A program made the translations under genes and the position numbers. The notes below the pieces were generated by a model that was given only the letters and a program-made list of their open reading frames with translations, did not search any database and was not told where the DNA came from. Positions 7,576 through 14,887 of a DNA stretch of 19,170 nt are shown here, one piece after another. This stretch comes from Burkholderiales bacterium. Lineage in GTDB: Bacteria > Pseudomonadota > Gammaproteobacteria > Burkholderiales > SG8-39. The stretch is from the NCBI GenBank assembly GCA_020846575.1, contig JADLDQ010000104.1, positions 1 to 19,170 on the forward strand, read 5' to 3'. Positions within the stretch are counted from its first letter, which is position 1. Each line of letters starts with the position of its first letter.

Positions 7576-7657
7576 CACGCGCAACCTGGAAGGAGGAGGA
7601 GGGAACCAGGGTGCGCGATTTGACGGTTGCTGACGAGCTTGCGACTGCTGGCCGCTG

Positions 7658-8191
7658 TCAAGCCGCCTTTCTCATGGGCCTGGAGGCGGCCGCCGCGGCG
7701 GCGAAGTTCGCCTCGGCGATCTCGGTGGCCTGCTTGGCCACCTTGTTGAAGCTGTCGTAGGCCGAGTTTGCCGCCGCAAGGGCCGACTTCACCGCCGCCA
7801 CCGCGGCGTCGGAACCCGCGGGTGCGCCCTTGGCGAATTTCTCGATCATCGAGTTCACGCTCTTGGTGAACTCCGCGGTCTGCGCCTCGAGCAGCCTGGA
7901 AATCTCGCCGTTGGCCTTGGTCGAGGTCTCGTAGACGCTGCGCGAGTACGCCAGCGCTTTCTCGAAGGCGGGCTGCGCCGCGGCGCTGCCGAGGTTGACC
8001 GCTTCCTGGAGGTCCTTTGCGCCGAGCAGTGCTCGAGCGTAGCCGACAGAGTCTTCGAACGCCGTCTTGGCTGCCTCGAAGTGCAGGGTGTTCAGACGCT
8101 CCAGCGCCGCGAACTGCGCGCTTGCCACACCGAGGATGGCTTCGACGCCAGCCTTACCCGATGCGGTGAATTGTTCCGGGGTGACGTACAT
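7658..8191 (-). CDS. Phasin family protein (PHA granule-associated)
   Basis: A 177-residue phasin that would coat polyhydroxyalkanoate storage granules in the cytoplasm and control their number and size. It starts MYVTPEQFTASGKAGVEAILGVASAQFAALERLN, the typical betaproteobacterial phasin N-terminus, continues with amphipathic helices (FEDSVGYARALLGAKDLQEAVNL), and ends in an Ala-rich tail and RKAA. The ATG at 8191 (minus strand) follows AGGAGA at about 6-7 nt. The frame is open further upstream but that part is the leader and promoter. A sigma70-like promoter and a PhaR-like palindrome lie upstream, which fits repression by PhaR when no polymer is present. No phaC, phaA or phaB gene is in the window. 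Confidence 0.93.
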   Translation of the reverse strand: MYVTPEQFTASGKAGVEAILGVASAQFAALERLNTLHFEAAKTAFEDSVGYARALLGAKDLQEAVNLGSAAAQPAFEKALAYSRSVYETSTKANGEISRLLEAQTAEFTKSVNSMIEKFAKGAPAGSDAAVAAVKSALAAANSAYDSFNKVAKQATEIAEANFAAAAAASRPMRKAA

Positions 8192-8267
8192 GTGCTGTTC
8201 TCCTGGGACCGTGAGTCTGGTGTATAGGCTGTTTCTGGTTTCTTCATGCTGCCTTGCGGCAAAACGG

Positions 8268-8295
8268 ATTCTACGCGCTTTGAGGCGTTCGTCAA
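8268..8295 (-). promoter_or_regulatory. Sigma70-like promoter of the phasin gene
   Basis: Read on the minus strand, TTGACG (8295-8290) is followed after 16 bp by TAGAAT (8273-8268), each matching the consensus in five of six bases. Transcription would begin near 8261, leaving a leader of about 70 nt before the phasin start at 8191. Confidence 0.7.
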
Positions 8296-8297
8296 GT

Positions 8298-8320
8298 ATT
8301 TTATTGCAGTGCAATAAAAT
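8298..8320. promoter_or_regulatory. 23-bp perfect palindrome, PhaR-like operator
   Basis: The half-site ATTTTATTGCA (8298-8308) is mirrored exactly by TGCAATAAAAT (8310-8320) around one G. Its core TTGCAGTGCAA contains TGC-N3-GCA, the arrangement known for the phasin repressor PhaR. It ends 2 bp upstream of the phasin -35 box, where a bound repressor could block RNA polymerase. Assignment to PhaR is inferred from motif and context. Confidence 0.65.
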
Positions 8321-8394
8321 TCTCTAAAGAGACAATATATCTTGATATTTCAAAATGTTATTAAGGAGTTTGTCAAAATACAAGAGCGAGCAGT

Positions 8395-8405
8395 ATGCAA
8401 TGCAA
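8395..8405. promoter_or_regulatory. Second TGC-N3-GCA site
   Basis: ATGCAATGCAA contains TGC-AAT-GCA, the same core as the 8298-8320 palindrome but without the long flanking arms. It lies about 85 bp upstream of that palindrome relative to the phasin gene. Possible auxiliary PhaR site. Confidence 0.4.
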
Positions 8406-8450
8406 AAAAAAACAAACTCATGGGAGGTCCTTCCCTATATCCGCAAGTCT

Positions 8451-8463
8451 ATTGCGACGCAAT
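8451..8463. promoter_or_regulatory. Third TGC-N3-GCA palindrome, 7 bp beyond the RidA-family stop
   Basis: ATTGC-GAC-GCAAT is a perfect 5-bp inverted repeat with the TGC-N3-GCA core. It may be an upstream PhaR-like site, or a short hairpin ending the RidA-family transcript, since it sits 7 bp beyond that gene's stop. Confidence 0.35.
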
Positions 8464-8469
8464 GAACTG

Positions 8470-8937
8470 TCAGCGGACCTCGAACACAGCCTCTACCTCC
8501 ACGCAGACGTTGCGCGGGAGCGAGCCCGCGCCCACGGCCGCGCGCGCGTGGCGGCCCGCCTCGCCGAAAACCTCCACCATCAGATCGGAGGCGGCGTTGA
8601 TCACCTGCGGGTGCTCGGTGAATTCGGCGACGGCATTCACGTAGCCGGTGAGGCGCACGCAGCGGACCACGCGGTCGAGGTTTTCCTGGAGTGCGTCGCT
8701 GGCCTGCGACAGGATGTTGATCGCGCACAGCCGCGCTGCTTCGCGACCTTGTTCGAGGGCGACGCCGCCGCCCAGCTTGCCCGAATGGATGTCCTTGCCG
8801 TCCTTGACCGGTACCTGCCCGGCGATGAACAGCAGGTCGCCGCTTCTTACCCAGGGGACGTAGTTCGCCGCGGGCGGCACCGACCGCGGAAGGGCGATGC
8901 CGAGCTGCCGCAGTCGTTCATTGATTTTTCCCTGCAC
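8470..8937 (-). CDS. RidA family protein (YjgF/YER057c/UK114)
   Basis: A 155-residue Rid-family protein. Canonical RidA hydrolyses reactive enamine/imine intermediates such as 2-aminoacrylate that PLP enzymes release, and so protects enzymes of one-carbon metabolism. The sequence begins MQGKINERLRQLGIALP, followed by AANYVPWVRSGDLLFIAGQVP, and ends GAGSLPRNVCVEVEAVFEV. Arg132 (HARAAVGAGSLP) aligns with the substrate-carboxylate-binding Arg105 of Escherichia coli RidA. Start: GTG at 8937, because AAGGAG lies 8 nt upstream on the minus strand; an in-frame ATG at 8973 would add 12 residues but overlaps that ribosome-binding site. At about 155 residues this is the longer subgroup often annotated only as RidA family, so its exact substrate is open. 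It is divergent from the glycine cleavage genes. Confidence 0.9.
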   Translation of the reverse strand: MQGKINERLRQLGIALPRSVPPAANYVPWVRSGDLLFIAGQVPVKDGKDIHSGKLGGGVALEQGREAARLCAINILSQASDALQENLDRVVRCVRLTGYVNAVAEFTEHPQVINAASDLMVEVFGEAGRHARAAVGAGSLPRNVCVEVEAVFEVR

Positions 8938-8987
8938 GATGGCGTCTCCTTCGGATGACAAGGCAAAGCGCATTGTGCCATCCGCGT

Positions 8988-9027
8988 CACGACGCGCATC
9001 GTGTGCACATCGCGTTTGCGCGCGCAA
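8988..9027. promoter_or_regulatory. Palindromes in the divergent RidA-family/gcv promoter region
   Basis: Three inverted repeats stand close together: CACGA-N6-TCGTG (8988-9003), TGTGCACA (9002-9009) and TTGCGCGCGCAA (9016-9027). They lie between the RidA-family start and the gcv promoter and could be operator sites for one or both genes. No known regulator can be assigned. Confidence 0.35.
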
Positions 9028-9054
9028 TGGTTCGATTGCGATCTGATTGTCGGA

Positions 9055-9060
9055 TAGAAT
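9055..9060 (+). promoter_or_regulatory. gcvT: -10 element of the gcv promoter
   Basis: TAGAAT matches the -10 consensus in five of six bases and places the transcription start near 9067, just before the riboswitch begins. The phasin promoter has the same TAGAATCCG string. The -35 region (near 9031-9036, TTCGAT, 18-bp spacer) is poor. Confidence 0.5.
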
Positions 9061-9070
9061 CCGCGGGCCG

Positions 9071-9295
9071 TCGCAGGAGAGCGCGGTCGCGCAAGCGGCC
9101 GCCGCCGAAGGCGTAAGCTCCCATAATCGCTCAGGCCGGGGTCCGCAGCGCGCGCTGCATGTCCCGAACACTGTGCCGGCAGACAGCCGATCTGGAGAGA
9201 GGCGACGCCGCGCGCGTTGCCCACCGAAGGGGCAACACGGCGCCGCGAGAGCGGCTCCGTGCAAACTCTCAGGTACAAGGGACAGGGGGAGCGGC
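9071..9295 (+). ncRNA. Tandem glycine riboswitch (two aptamers) controlling gcvTHP
   Basis: Two glycine-aptamer cores occur in succession. The first (about 9071-9190) has CAGGAGAGCGCGG, GCCGCCGAAGGCGTAAGC and GCTCAGGCC. The second (about 9191-9295) has TCTGGAGAGAGGCG, the near-invariant CCACCGAAGGGGCAA, then AACTCTCAGGTACAAGGGA and CAGGGGGAG. The linker with CAGACAGCCGATCTGGAGAG is typical of tandem forms. These RNAs bind glycine and usually switch on glycine cleavage genes, which is exactly what follows. Part of the second aptamer, between GGCAA and AACTCTC, is a longer GC-rich stem. A 6-bp hairpin (9296-9301 with 9306-9311) follows and may belong to the expression platform; no U-run terminator is seen, so control may act on translation or further downstream. 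Confidence 0.93.
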
Positions 9296-9347
9296 GCGAA
9301 GGAAGCTTCGCCTTGACCCAGCCACGGGAGCCGCGCTTGCTCCGCCC

Positions 9348-9389
9348 ACACTCGTACCGCCGACACTCGTACCGCCGACACTCGCACCG
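9348..9389 (+). repeat. 15-bp tandem repeat, nearly three copies, in the gcvT leader
   Basis: ACACTCGTACCGCCG occurs at 9348-9362 and 9363-9377, and a diverging third copy begins at 9378 (ACACTCGCACCG). The repeat lies in the 140-nt leader between riboswitch and gcvT. It is in the gcvT frame, where it would read TLVPP repeatedly, but no good start codon precedes it after the riboswitch. Confidence 0.8.
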
Positions 9390-9452
9390 AGTCGCCTGTC
9401 GCGTTCCGGCGCACGGCCTGGTGCGCGGCCTCACCGTCGCGACGACCGCGTC

Positions 9453-10565
9453 GTGAGCCTGCGGCACACCCCGCTGCACGAGCTGCACCTCGAACTCGGG
9501 GCGCGCATGGTCGAGTTTGCGGGCTACGCGATGCCGGTTCAGTATCCGCCGGGCATCATCCGCGAGCACCTGCACACCCGGTCGCGGGCGTCGCTCTTCG
9601 ACGTGTCGCACATGGGGCAGGTGCGCGTTTGCGGGCCGGGAGCGGCATCGGCGCTGGAGCGCCTCGTGCCGGGAGACATCGTCGCGCTCGCACCGGGCCG
9701 GCAGCGCTACACCTTCCTCACCGGCGAGGCGGGCGGCGTGCTCGACGATCTGATGGTCGCCAACACGGGTCCAGAGCTGCTGCTGGTGGTCAATGCGTCG
9801 CGAAAGCAAGCCGACCTCGCCCACCTGCGCGCGGCTCTCGAGCCGGCGTTGCGCGTCGAGGTCATCGAGGAGCGGGCGCTGCTAGCGCTTCAGGGTCCGG
9901 AAGCGGCCGCGGTGATGCGGCGCGTATGTGCGGGCGCGGCGGCGCTCCCGTTCATGTCGAACGTCGCCGCCTCGCTGGATGGCGTGGCGTGTTTCATTTC
10001 CCGCTCCGGGTATACCGGGGAGGACGGCTTCGAGATCTCGGTTCCCGCCGCGGATGCGGTTCGCGTCGCCGGCCGGCTGCTCGGCGAGCCCGGGGTGGCC
10101 CCGGCAGGGCTGGGGGCGAGGGATTCGCTGCGGCTGGAGGCAGGGCTGTGCCTCTACGGGCACGAGCTCGACGCGAGCACGTCGCCAATCGAGGCAGGGC
10201 TCGCCTGGACGATCCCTAGGGTGCGCCGCGCCGGCGGCGAGCGGGCCGGCGGCTTCCCGGGTGCGCCGCGCATTCTGCGCGAGCTGCGCGACGGCCCGGT
10301 GCGCCGCCTCGTGGGCCTCAGACCCGAGGGCCGGGCGCCGATTCGCGAGGGCGAAGACTTGTACGACGCGCAGGGTGAAGCGGCGGGACGGGTCACGAGC
10401 GGCGGCTTCGGACCCACACTGGATTCCCCGGTCGCCCTGGCCTACGTCGCGGGCGCGCTTGCCGGCGCCGGCGGTAGTCTGCACGCAGTGGTCCGCGGCA
10501 AGCCAAGGCCGTGCGCCATCGTTTCCCTGCCCTTCGTTGCGCATCGCTATTTCAAGCGCGCCTGA
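9453..10565 (+). CDS. gcvT: Glycine cleavage system aminomethyltransferase (T protein)
   Basis: A 370-residue T protein. It takes the aminomethyl group from lipoylated H protein, releases ammonia and passes the one-carbon unit to tetrahydrofolate. The N-terminus LRHTPLHELHLELGARMVEFAGYAMPVQYP and the segment SLFDVSHMGQ are diagnostic. GGVLDDLMV (residues 94-102) holds the Asp pair that includes the catalytic Asp of the family. SGYTGEDGFEI and GLGARDSLRLEAGLCLYGHEL follow, and VTSGGFGPTL near the C-terminus is the usual folate-domain motif. GTG 9453 is chosen because it gives the standard N-terminus and length; the open frame continues back into the riboswitch. It has no clear Shine-Dalgarno sequence. 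It is the first gene of gcvTHP. Confidence 0.95.
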   Translation: MSLRHTPLHELHLELGARMVEFAGYAMPVQYPPGIIREHLHTRSRASLFDVSHMGQVRVCGPGAASALERLVPGDIVALAPGRQRYTFLTGEAGGVLDDLMVANTGPELLLVVNASRKQADLAHLRAALEPALRVEVIEERALLALQGPEAAAVMRRVCAGAAALPFMSNVAASLDGVACFISRSGYTGEDGFEISVPAADAVRVAGRLLGEPGVAPAGLGARDSLRLEAGLCLYGHELDASTSPIEAGLAWTIPRVRRAGGERAGGFPGAPRILRELRDGPVRRLVGLRPEGRAPIREGEDLYDAQGEAAGRVTSGGFGPTLDSPVALAYVAGALAGAGGSLHAVVRGKPRPCAIVSLPFVAHRYFKRA

Positions 10566-10651
10566 GACATGGATCGCCAGGCGCATGGCCAGCAGCCGCG
10601 AGGAGGACGCATTGCCCGATCCCTCGCCCATTTCACAGGAGGTGCTCGAGC

Positions 10652-11035
10652 ATGAGCCAGCCGGGCGAAACCCGTTACACCCAGGAGCACGAATGGATGC
10701 GCATGGACTCGGCCGGGGTGGGGGTGGTCGGCATCACCCACTTCGCGCAGGAACAGCTGGGCGACATCGTGTTCATCGAACTGCCCGAGGTGGGCCGCGT
10801 CGTGAACCAGGGCGAGGACGTGGCGGTGATCGAGTCGGTCAAGGCCGCGGCCGACTGCAAGGCGCCGGCGAGCGGCACCGTGCTCGAGGTCAACCCGCTG
10901 CTCAAGGACCAACCCGGCAAGGTGAACGAGGATCCCCGCGGCCAGGGCTGGTTCTTCAAGCTGAAGCTCGCGGAGCCGGCGCAGTTCGCAGCGCTGATGG
11001 ACGAGGCCGCCTACGAAGCGAGCATCGCGAAATGA
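10652..11035 (+). CDS. gcvH: Glycine cleavage system H protein
   Basis: A 127-residue lipoyl carrier protein that shuttles the aminomethyl group between the P, T and L proteins. RYTQEHEWMRMDSAGVGVVGITHFAQEQLGDIVFIELP is the typical N-terminal half. The lipoylated lysine is Lys64 in VAVIESVKAAADCKAPASG. DPRGQGWFFKLKL matches the conserved C-terminal strand region. ATG 10652 is preceded by AGGAGG at about 10 nt. The gene lies 86 nt after gcvT, and its stop overlaps the gcvP start by 4 nt (ATGA), indicating translational coupling. Confidence 0.97.
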   Translation: MSQPGETRYTQEHEWMRMDSAGVGVVGITHFAQEQLGDIVFIELPEVGRVVNQGEDVAVIESVKAAADCKAPASGTVLEVNPLLKDQPGKVNEDPRGQGWFFKLKLAEPAQFAALMDEAAYEASIAK

Positions 11036-13938
11036 GCGCTGCGGACTCTGCGGCCGGGGCAGGCGCGACGCTGGAGCGGCGCGAGCGCTTCGTCGAGCGC
11101 CACATCGGGCCGGGTCCGCAAGACAGGGCGCAGATGCTGCGCGTGCTCGATCTCTCGAGCATGGAAGCGCTGCTGGAGCGGGCGGTGCCCGGGGCGATTC
11201 GACGCGCGCGAGCGCTGTCGCTGCCGCCGGCGCGCAGCGAGTCCGAGACACTGGAAGCGCTCGCCGCGCTGGCCGGCGCGAACCGGGTGCTGCGCTCCTT
11301 CATCGGCATGGGCTACTACGGCTGCCACATGCCGGCGGTGATTCTCAGGAACGTACTGGAGAACCCGGCCTGGTACACCGCCTACACGCCCTACCAGCCC
11401 GAGATCTCGCAGGGCCGCCTGGAGGCCCTGCTCACGTTCCAGACCATGGTCACCGACCTGACGGGGCTGGACGTGGCGAATGCCTCCATGCTCGACGAGC
11501 CCACCGCGGCGGCGGAGGCGATGGCGCTCGCGCTGCGGGTCACGCGCTCGAAGAGCCGCCGCCTGCTGGTCGCCCCTGACTGCCACCCGCAGACCATCGC
11601 GGTGGTGCGCACCCGCGCCAGGCCGATGGGGGTCGAAGTGCTCGTGGCGGATCCTGAAACCGCGATCGATGCGGGCGAGTTCTTCTGCGTTCTGCTCCAG
11701 TACCCCGGCACCACCGGCGAGGTGCGCGACTGGCGCGCGCTGGCGCAGCGGGCGCGGGAGCGGGGCGCGACCGTCGCGGTGGCGACCGATCTGCTCGCGC
11801 TGTGTCTGCTCGAAGCGCCCGGCCGCATGGGTGCCGACATCGCGGCCGGCAGCGCCCAGCGCTTCGGGGTGCCGCCCGGGTTCGGCGGGCCGCACGCGGG
11901 CTTCCTCGCCGCGCGCGCTGAATACCTGCGTTCGCTGCCGGGCCGGCTGGTGGGCGTCAGCGTCGACAGCGCGGGCGCTCCGGCGCTCCGGCTGGCGTTG
12001 CAGACGCGCGAGCAGCACATCCGCCGCGAGAAAGCGACCAGCAACATCTGCACCGCGCAGGTGCTGCTCGCGGTGATCGCCGCGATGTACGCGGTCTACC
12101 ACGGCCCCGAGGGTTTGACCGCAATCGCGCGGCGCACCCATCGACTGACCGCGGTGCTGGCCGAGGGGCTGCGCCGGCTTGGCGCGGCCGTGGTGACGGG
12201 GCGGTTTTTCGACACGGTGACCGTCGCGAGCGGCGAGCGCACGGGTGAGTGGCTGCGGAGGGCGACCGAACGTGGCATCAACCTGCGCCGCGCGAGCGAC
12301 GCCGCCATCGGCATCTCCCTGGACGAGACCGCCACCACGGCGGACCTCCGGAACCTGTGGGAGATCTTCGGCGGACCGGCCGCCGCGGCGCTCGACCCTG
12401 CCGAGCTGGATGCGGGCACGTCCGATGCAATCCCCGCTTCACTGCGGCGCACGGGCGCGCTGCTCGCGCATCCGAGCTTCCACCGCGGCCGCTCGGAGAC
12501 CGAGATGCTGCGCTATCTGCGCTCGCTCGCGGACCGGGACATCGCGCTCGACCGCGCGATGATCCCGCTGGGCTCCTGCACCATGAAGCTCAACGCGACC
12601 ACCGAGATGATCCCGGTGAGCTGGAGCGGGTTCGCCGCGCTGCATCCCTTCGCCCCGCCGGAGCAGGCGGCCGGGTACCACCGGCTGATCGCCGACCTCG
12701 AGGCATGGCTTGCCGAGATCACCGGCTACGACGCGGTGTCGCTGCAGCCCAATGCGGGGTCGCAGGGCGAGTTCGCGGGGCTGCTGGCAATCCATGCCTG
12801 GCACGCGGCCCGCGGCGATCCGCACCGCGACGTGTGCCTCATCCCGAGCTCCGCCCATGGCACCAATCCCGCCTCGGCGCACATGGCCGGCATGCGCGTG
12901 GTGGTGGTCGCCTGCGACGACGCCGGCAACGTGGACCTCGCCGACCTCGAAGCGAAGGCACGCGAGCACGCGGCGTCCCTCGCCGCGCTCATGGTCACCT
13001 ACCCTTCGACGCACGGCGTGTTCGAGCCTGCCATCCGGGAGATCTGCGACATCGTGCACCGTCACGGCGGCCAGGTGTACATGGACGGCGCCAATCTGAA
13101 TGCGATGGTCGGCATCGCTGCGCCGGGGGAGCTGGGCGCGGACGTGTCGCACCTCAATCTGCACAAGACCTTCTGCATCCCGCACGGAGGCGGCGGTCCG
13201 GGCGTGGGGCCGATCGCGGTGCGCGCCCACCTCGCGCCCTACCTGCCCTCGCGCACGCTGGAGGAGTCCGCTCCCGTCGGACCGGTGTCGGGTGCGCCCT
13301 TCGGCAGCGCCGGCATCCTGCCCATCGTGTGGGCATACATCGCGATGATGGGCGCCGAGGGCCTCACCGAAGCGACCCGGGTGGCGATCCTGAGCGCGAA
13401 CTACGTCGCCCGGCGGCTCTCGCCGCATTTCCCGATCCTGTATACCGGCCCCGGCGGCATGGTGGCGCACGAGTGCATCATCGACCTGCGGCCGCTGAAG
13501 GAGACCAGCGTCATCAGCGTCGACGACGTGGCCAAGCGGCTCATGGACTTCGGCTTCCACGCCCCCACCATGTCCTTCCCGGTGCCGGGCACGCTGATGA
13601 TCGAACCGACCGAATCGGAGCCGCGCGAGGAGCTGGACCGCTTCTGCGATGCCATGATTCGCATCCGCGAGGAGATCCGCGCAGTCGAGGAGGGCGTCTG
13701 GCCGCGGGACGACAATCCGCTGCGCAACGCGCCGCACACCGCCGCGATGCTGCTCGCGCCCGAGTGGAAGCATCCCTACGGCCGCGAGCAGGCCGCCTTT
13801 CCGGCGCCCTGGGTGAAGCCGCGCAAGTACTGGCCGCCGGTCGCAAGGGTGGACCATGTGTACGGGGATCGCCACGTGGTGTGCACCTGTGCGCCGATGT
13901 CGGACTACGCGGAGCAGCCGCCGGGAGGGAGCACCTGA
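11032..13938 (+). CDS. gcvP: Glycine dehydrogenase (decarboxylating), P protein
   Basis: A 968-residue single-chain P protein that decarboxylates glycine with PLP and loads the aminomethyl group onto H protein. Both halves are present in one chain: the N-terminal half starts with RFVERHIGPGPQDRAQML and contains SFIGMGYYGCHMPAVILRNVLENPAWYTAYTPYQPEISQGR-type sequence (residues about 85-125). The C-terminal half contains PLGSCTMKLNAT, PSSAHGTNPASAHMAG and the PLP lysine Lys712 in HLNLHKTFCIPHGGGGPG. It ends with VDHVYGDRHVVCTC, as usual. Start ATG 11032 overlaps the gcvH stop. Length agrees with proteobacterial GcvP (about 950-970). The lpd and glyA genes are not in the window. Confidence 0.97.
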   Translation: MSAADSAAGAGATLERRERFVERHIGPGPQDRAQMLRVLDLSSMEALLERAVPGAIRRARALSLPPARSESETLEALAALAGANRVLRSFIGMGYYGCHMPAVILRNVLENPAWYTAYTPYQPEISQGRLEALLTFQTMVTDLTGLDVANASMLDEPTAAAEAMALALRVTRSKSRRLLVAPDCHPQTIAVVRTRARPMGVEVLVADPETAIDAGEFFCVLLQYPGTTGEVRDWRALAQRARERGATVAVATDLLALCLLEAPGRMGADIAAGSAQRFGVPPGFGGPHAGFLAARAEYLRSLPGRLVGVSVDSAGAPALRLALQTREQHIRREKATSNICTAQVLLAVIAAMYAVYHGPEGLTAIARRTHRLTAVLAEGLRRLGAAVVTGRFFDTVTVASGERTGEWLRRATERGINLRRASDAAIGISLDETATTADLRNLWEIFGGPAAAALDPAELDAGTSDAIPASLRRTGALLAHPSFHRGRSETEMLRYLRSLADRDIALDRAMIPLGSCTMKLNATTEMIPVSWSGFAALHPFAPPEQAAGYHRLIADLEAWLAEITGYDAVSLQPNAGSQGEFAGLLAIHAWHAARGDPHRDVCLIPSSAHGTNPASAHMAGMRVVVVACDDAGNVDLADLEAKAREHAASLAALMVTYPSTHGVFEPAIREICDIVHRHGGQVYMDGANLNAMVGIAAPGELGADVSHLNLHKTFCIPHGGGGPGVGPIAVRAHLAPYLPSRTLEESAPVGPVSGAPFGSAGILPIVWAYIAMMGAEGLTEATRVAILSANYVARRLSPHFPILYTGPGGMVAHECIIDLRPLKETSVISVDDVAKRLMDFGFHAPTMSFPVPGTLMIEPTESEPREELDRFCDAMIRIREEIRAVEEGVWPRDDNPLRNAPHTAAMLLAPEWKHPYGREQAAFPAPWVKPRKYWPPVARVDHVYGDRHVVCTCAPMSDYAEQPPGGST

Positions 13939-13972
13939 TCGCGCTGCAGGTCCTTCTCGTCCGGGTGCGCCC

Positions 13973-14887
13973 GTGAGGGCAGGGACGGCGATTTCCGCGG
14001 CGGTGCTGTGGCTCCTGGTGCTGCTCGCGCTGCTCTGGGGTCTGGCGTGGCCGGTCATGAAGCTCGCGCTCTCCGGGATGGAGCCGCTGCGCTTCCGGGC
14101 GTTCGCGATCGGACTTTCCACCGTCGGGCTGTTCCTGATCGCGCGCCGGACCGGCGCCCGCCTCGCGGTGCCGGCAGGCGCGTGGCCGCGCCTGCTCGCG
14201 ATCGCCTTCTTCAATATGGCCGCGTGGTCGGTGCTGATGATCTACGGGCTCCACAACGTCGAGGCCTCCAGGGCGGTCATCCTCGCCTATACCTTTCCGG
14301 TTTGGACGATCCCGCTCAGCGCCTGGCTGATGAGGGAGCCGGTCACAGCGCGGCGCGGCCTGGGTCTCGCGCTCGGTCTGGCCGGAATGGCGATGCTGAT
14401 CGGCGACGAGTTCGTCTCGCTGGCGCGCGCACCGCTGGGCGCGCTGCTCCTCGTCGGGTCGGCGATCTCCTGGGCGATCGGCACGGTGGTGGTGAAGCGC
14501 TGGCCGGTGGATCTGCCCGCCGTATCGCTGTCCGCATGGCAGGGCGCGGTGTCCTGGCCGCCCATCGCCCTGCTTGCGCTCGTGTTGGAGGAGGGGCCTT
14601 TCCTGCCGTTCGGTCTCCCGAACGGCCCCATGCTCGCGGCGCTCTACGGGGCGCTCGTGTCGGGGATCTTCTGCCAGTGGGCCTGGTACCGGCTGCTGGT
14701 GATTACCTCGGCGGCGGTTTCCTCGCTCGCGATACTGGTGGTGCCGGTGGTGGGTGTGTTCGCCAGCTCGCTGCTGCTGGACGAAACGCCTGGATGGACC
14801 GACTTCGCCGCGCTGGCGCTGGTGGTTGCGTCGCTGGCGACGGTACTCGCGCCGCCGCGCGGGAGACCTGAGCGGGCCTGCAGCTGA
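13973..14887 (+). CDS. EamA/DMT superfamily transporter
   Basis: A 304-residue inner-membrane protein with about ten predicted membrane helices in two EamA repeats, as in drug/metabolite exporters of the RhaT/YdcZ type. The first repeat has LLVLLALLWGLAWPVMKLALSGMEPLRFRAFAIG and the helix-4/5 segment ASRAVILAYTFPVWTIPLSAWLMREP; the second has SAISWAIGTVVVKRW, SGIFCQWAWYRLLVITSAAVSSLAILVVPVVGVFASSLLLDE. Start GTG 13973 lies 34 nt after gcvP and gives a sensible first helix; no clear ribosome-binding site is visible. It may be carried on the gcv transcript and could export an amino acid, but the substrate cannot be deduced. Confidence 0.88.
   Translation: MRAGTAISAAVLWLLVLLALLWGLAWPVMKLALSGMEPLRFRAFAIGLSTVGLFLIARRTGARLAVPAGAWPRLLAIAFFNMAAWSVLMIYGLHNVEASRAVILAYTFPVWTIPLSAWLMREPVTARRGLGLALGLAGMAMLIGDEFVSLARAPLGALLLVGSAISWAIGTVVVKRWPVDLPAVSLSAWQGAVSWPPIALLALVLEEGPFLPFGLPNGPMLAALYGALVSGIFCQWAWYRLLVITSAAVSSLAILVVPVVGVFASSLLLDETPGWTDFAALALVVASLATVLAPPRGRPERACS

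Noticed and set aside
8395..8958. Plus-strand open frame starting in the AT-rich island
   Set aside because: It is antisense to the RidA-family gene along most of its length and shows no family features.
9159..9452. N-terminal extension of gcvT through the riboswitch
   Set aside because: It would translate the riboswitch itself; the T-protein family begins at the residues encoded from 9453.
12439..14214. Long minus-strand open frame opposite gcvP
   Set aside because: The plus strand here is clearly gcvP with its PLP lysine; the antisense translation resembles no protein family.
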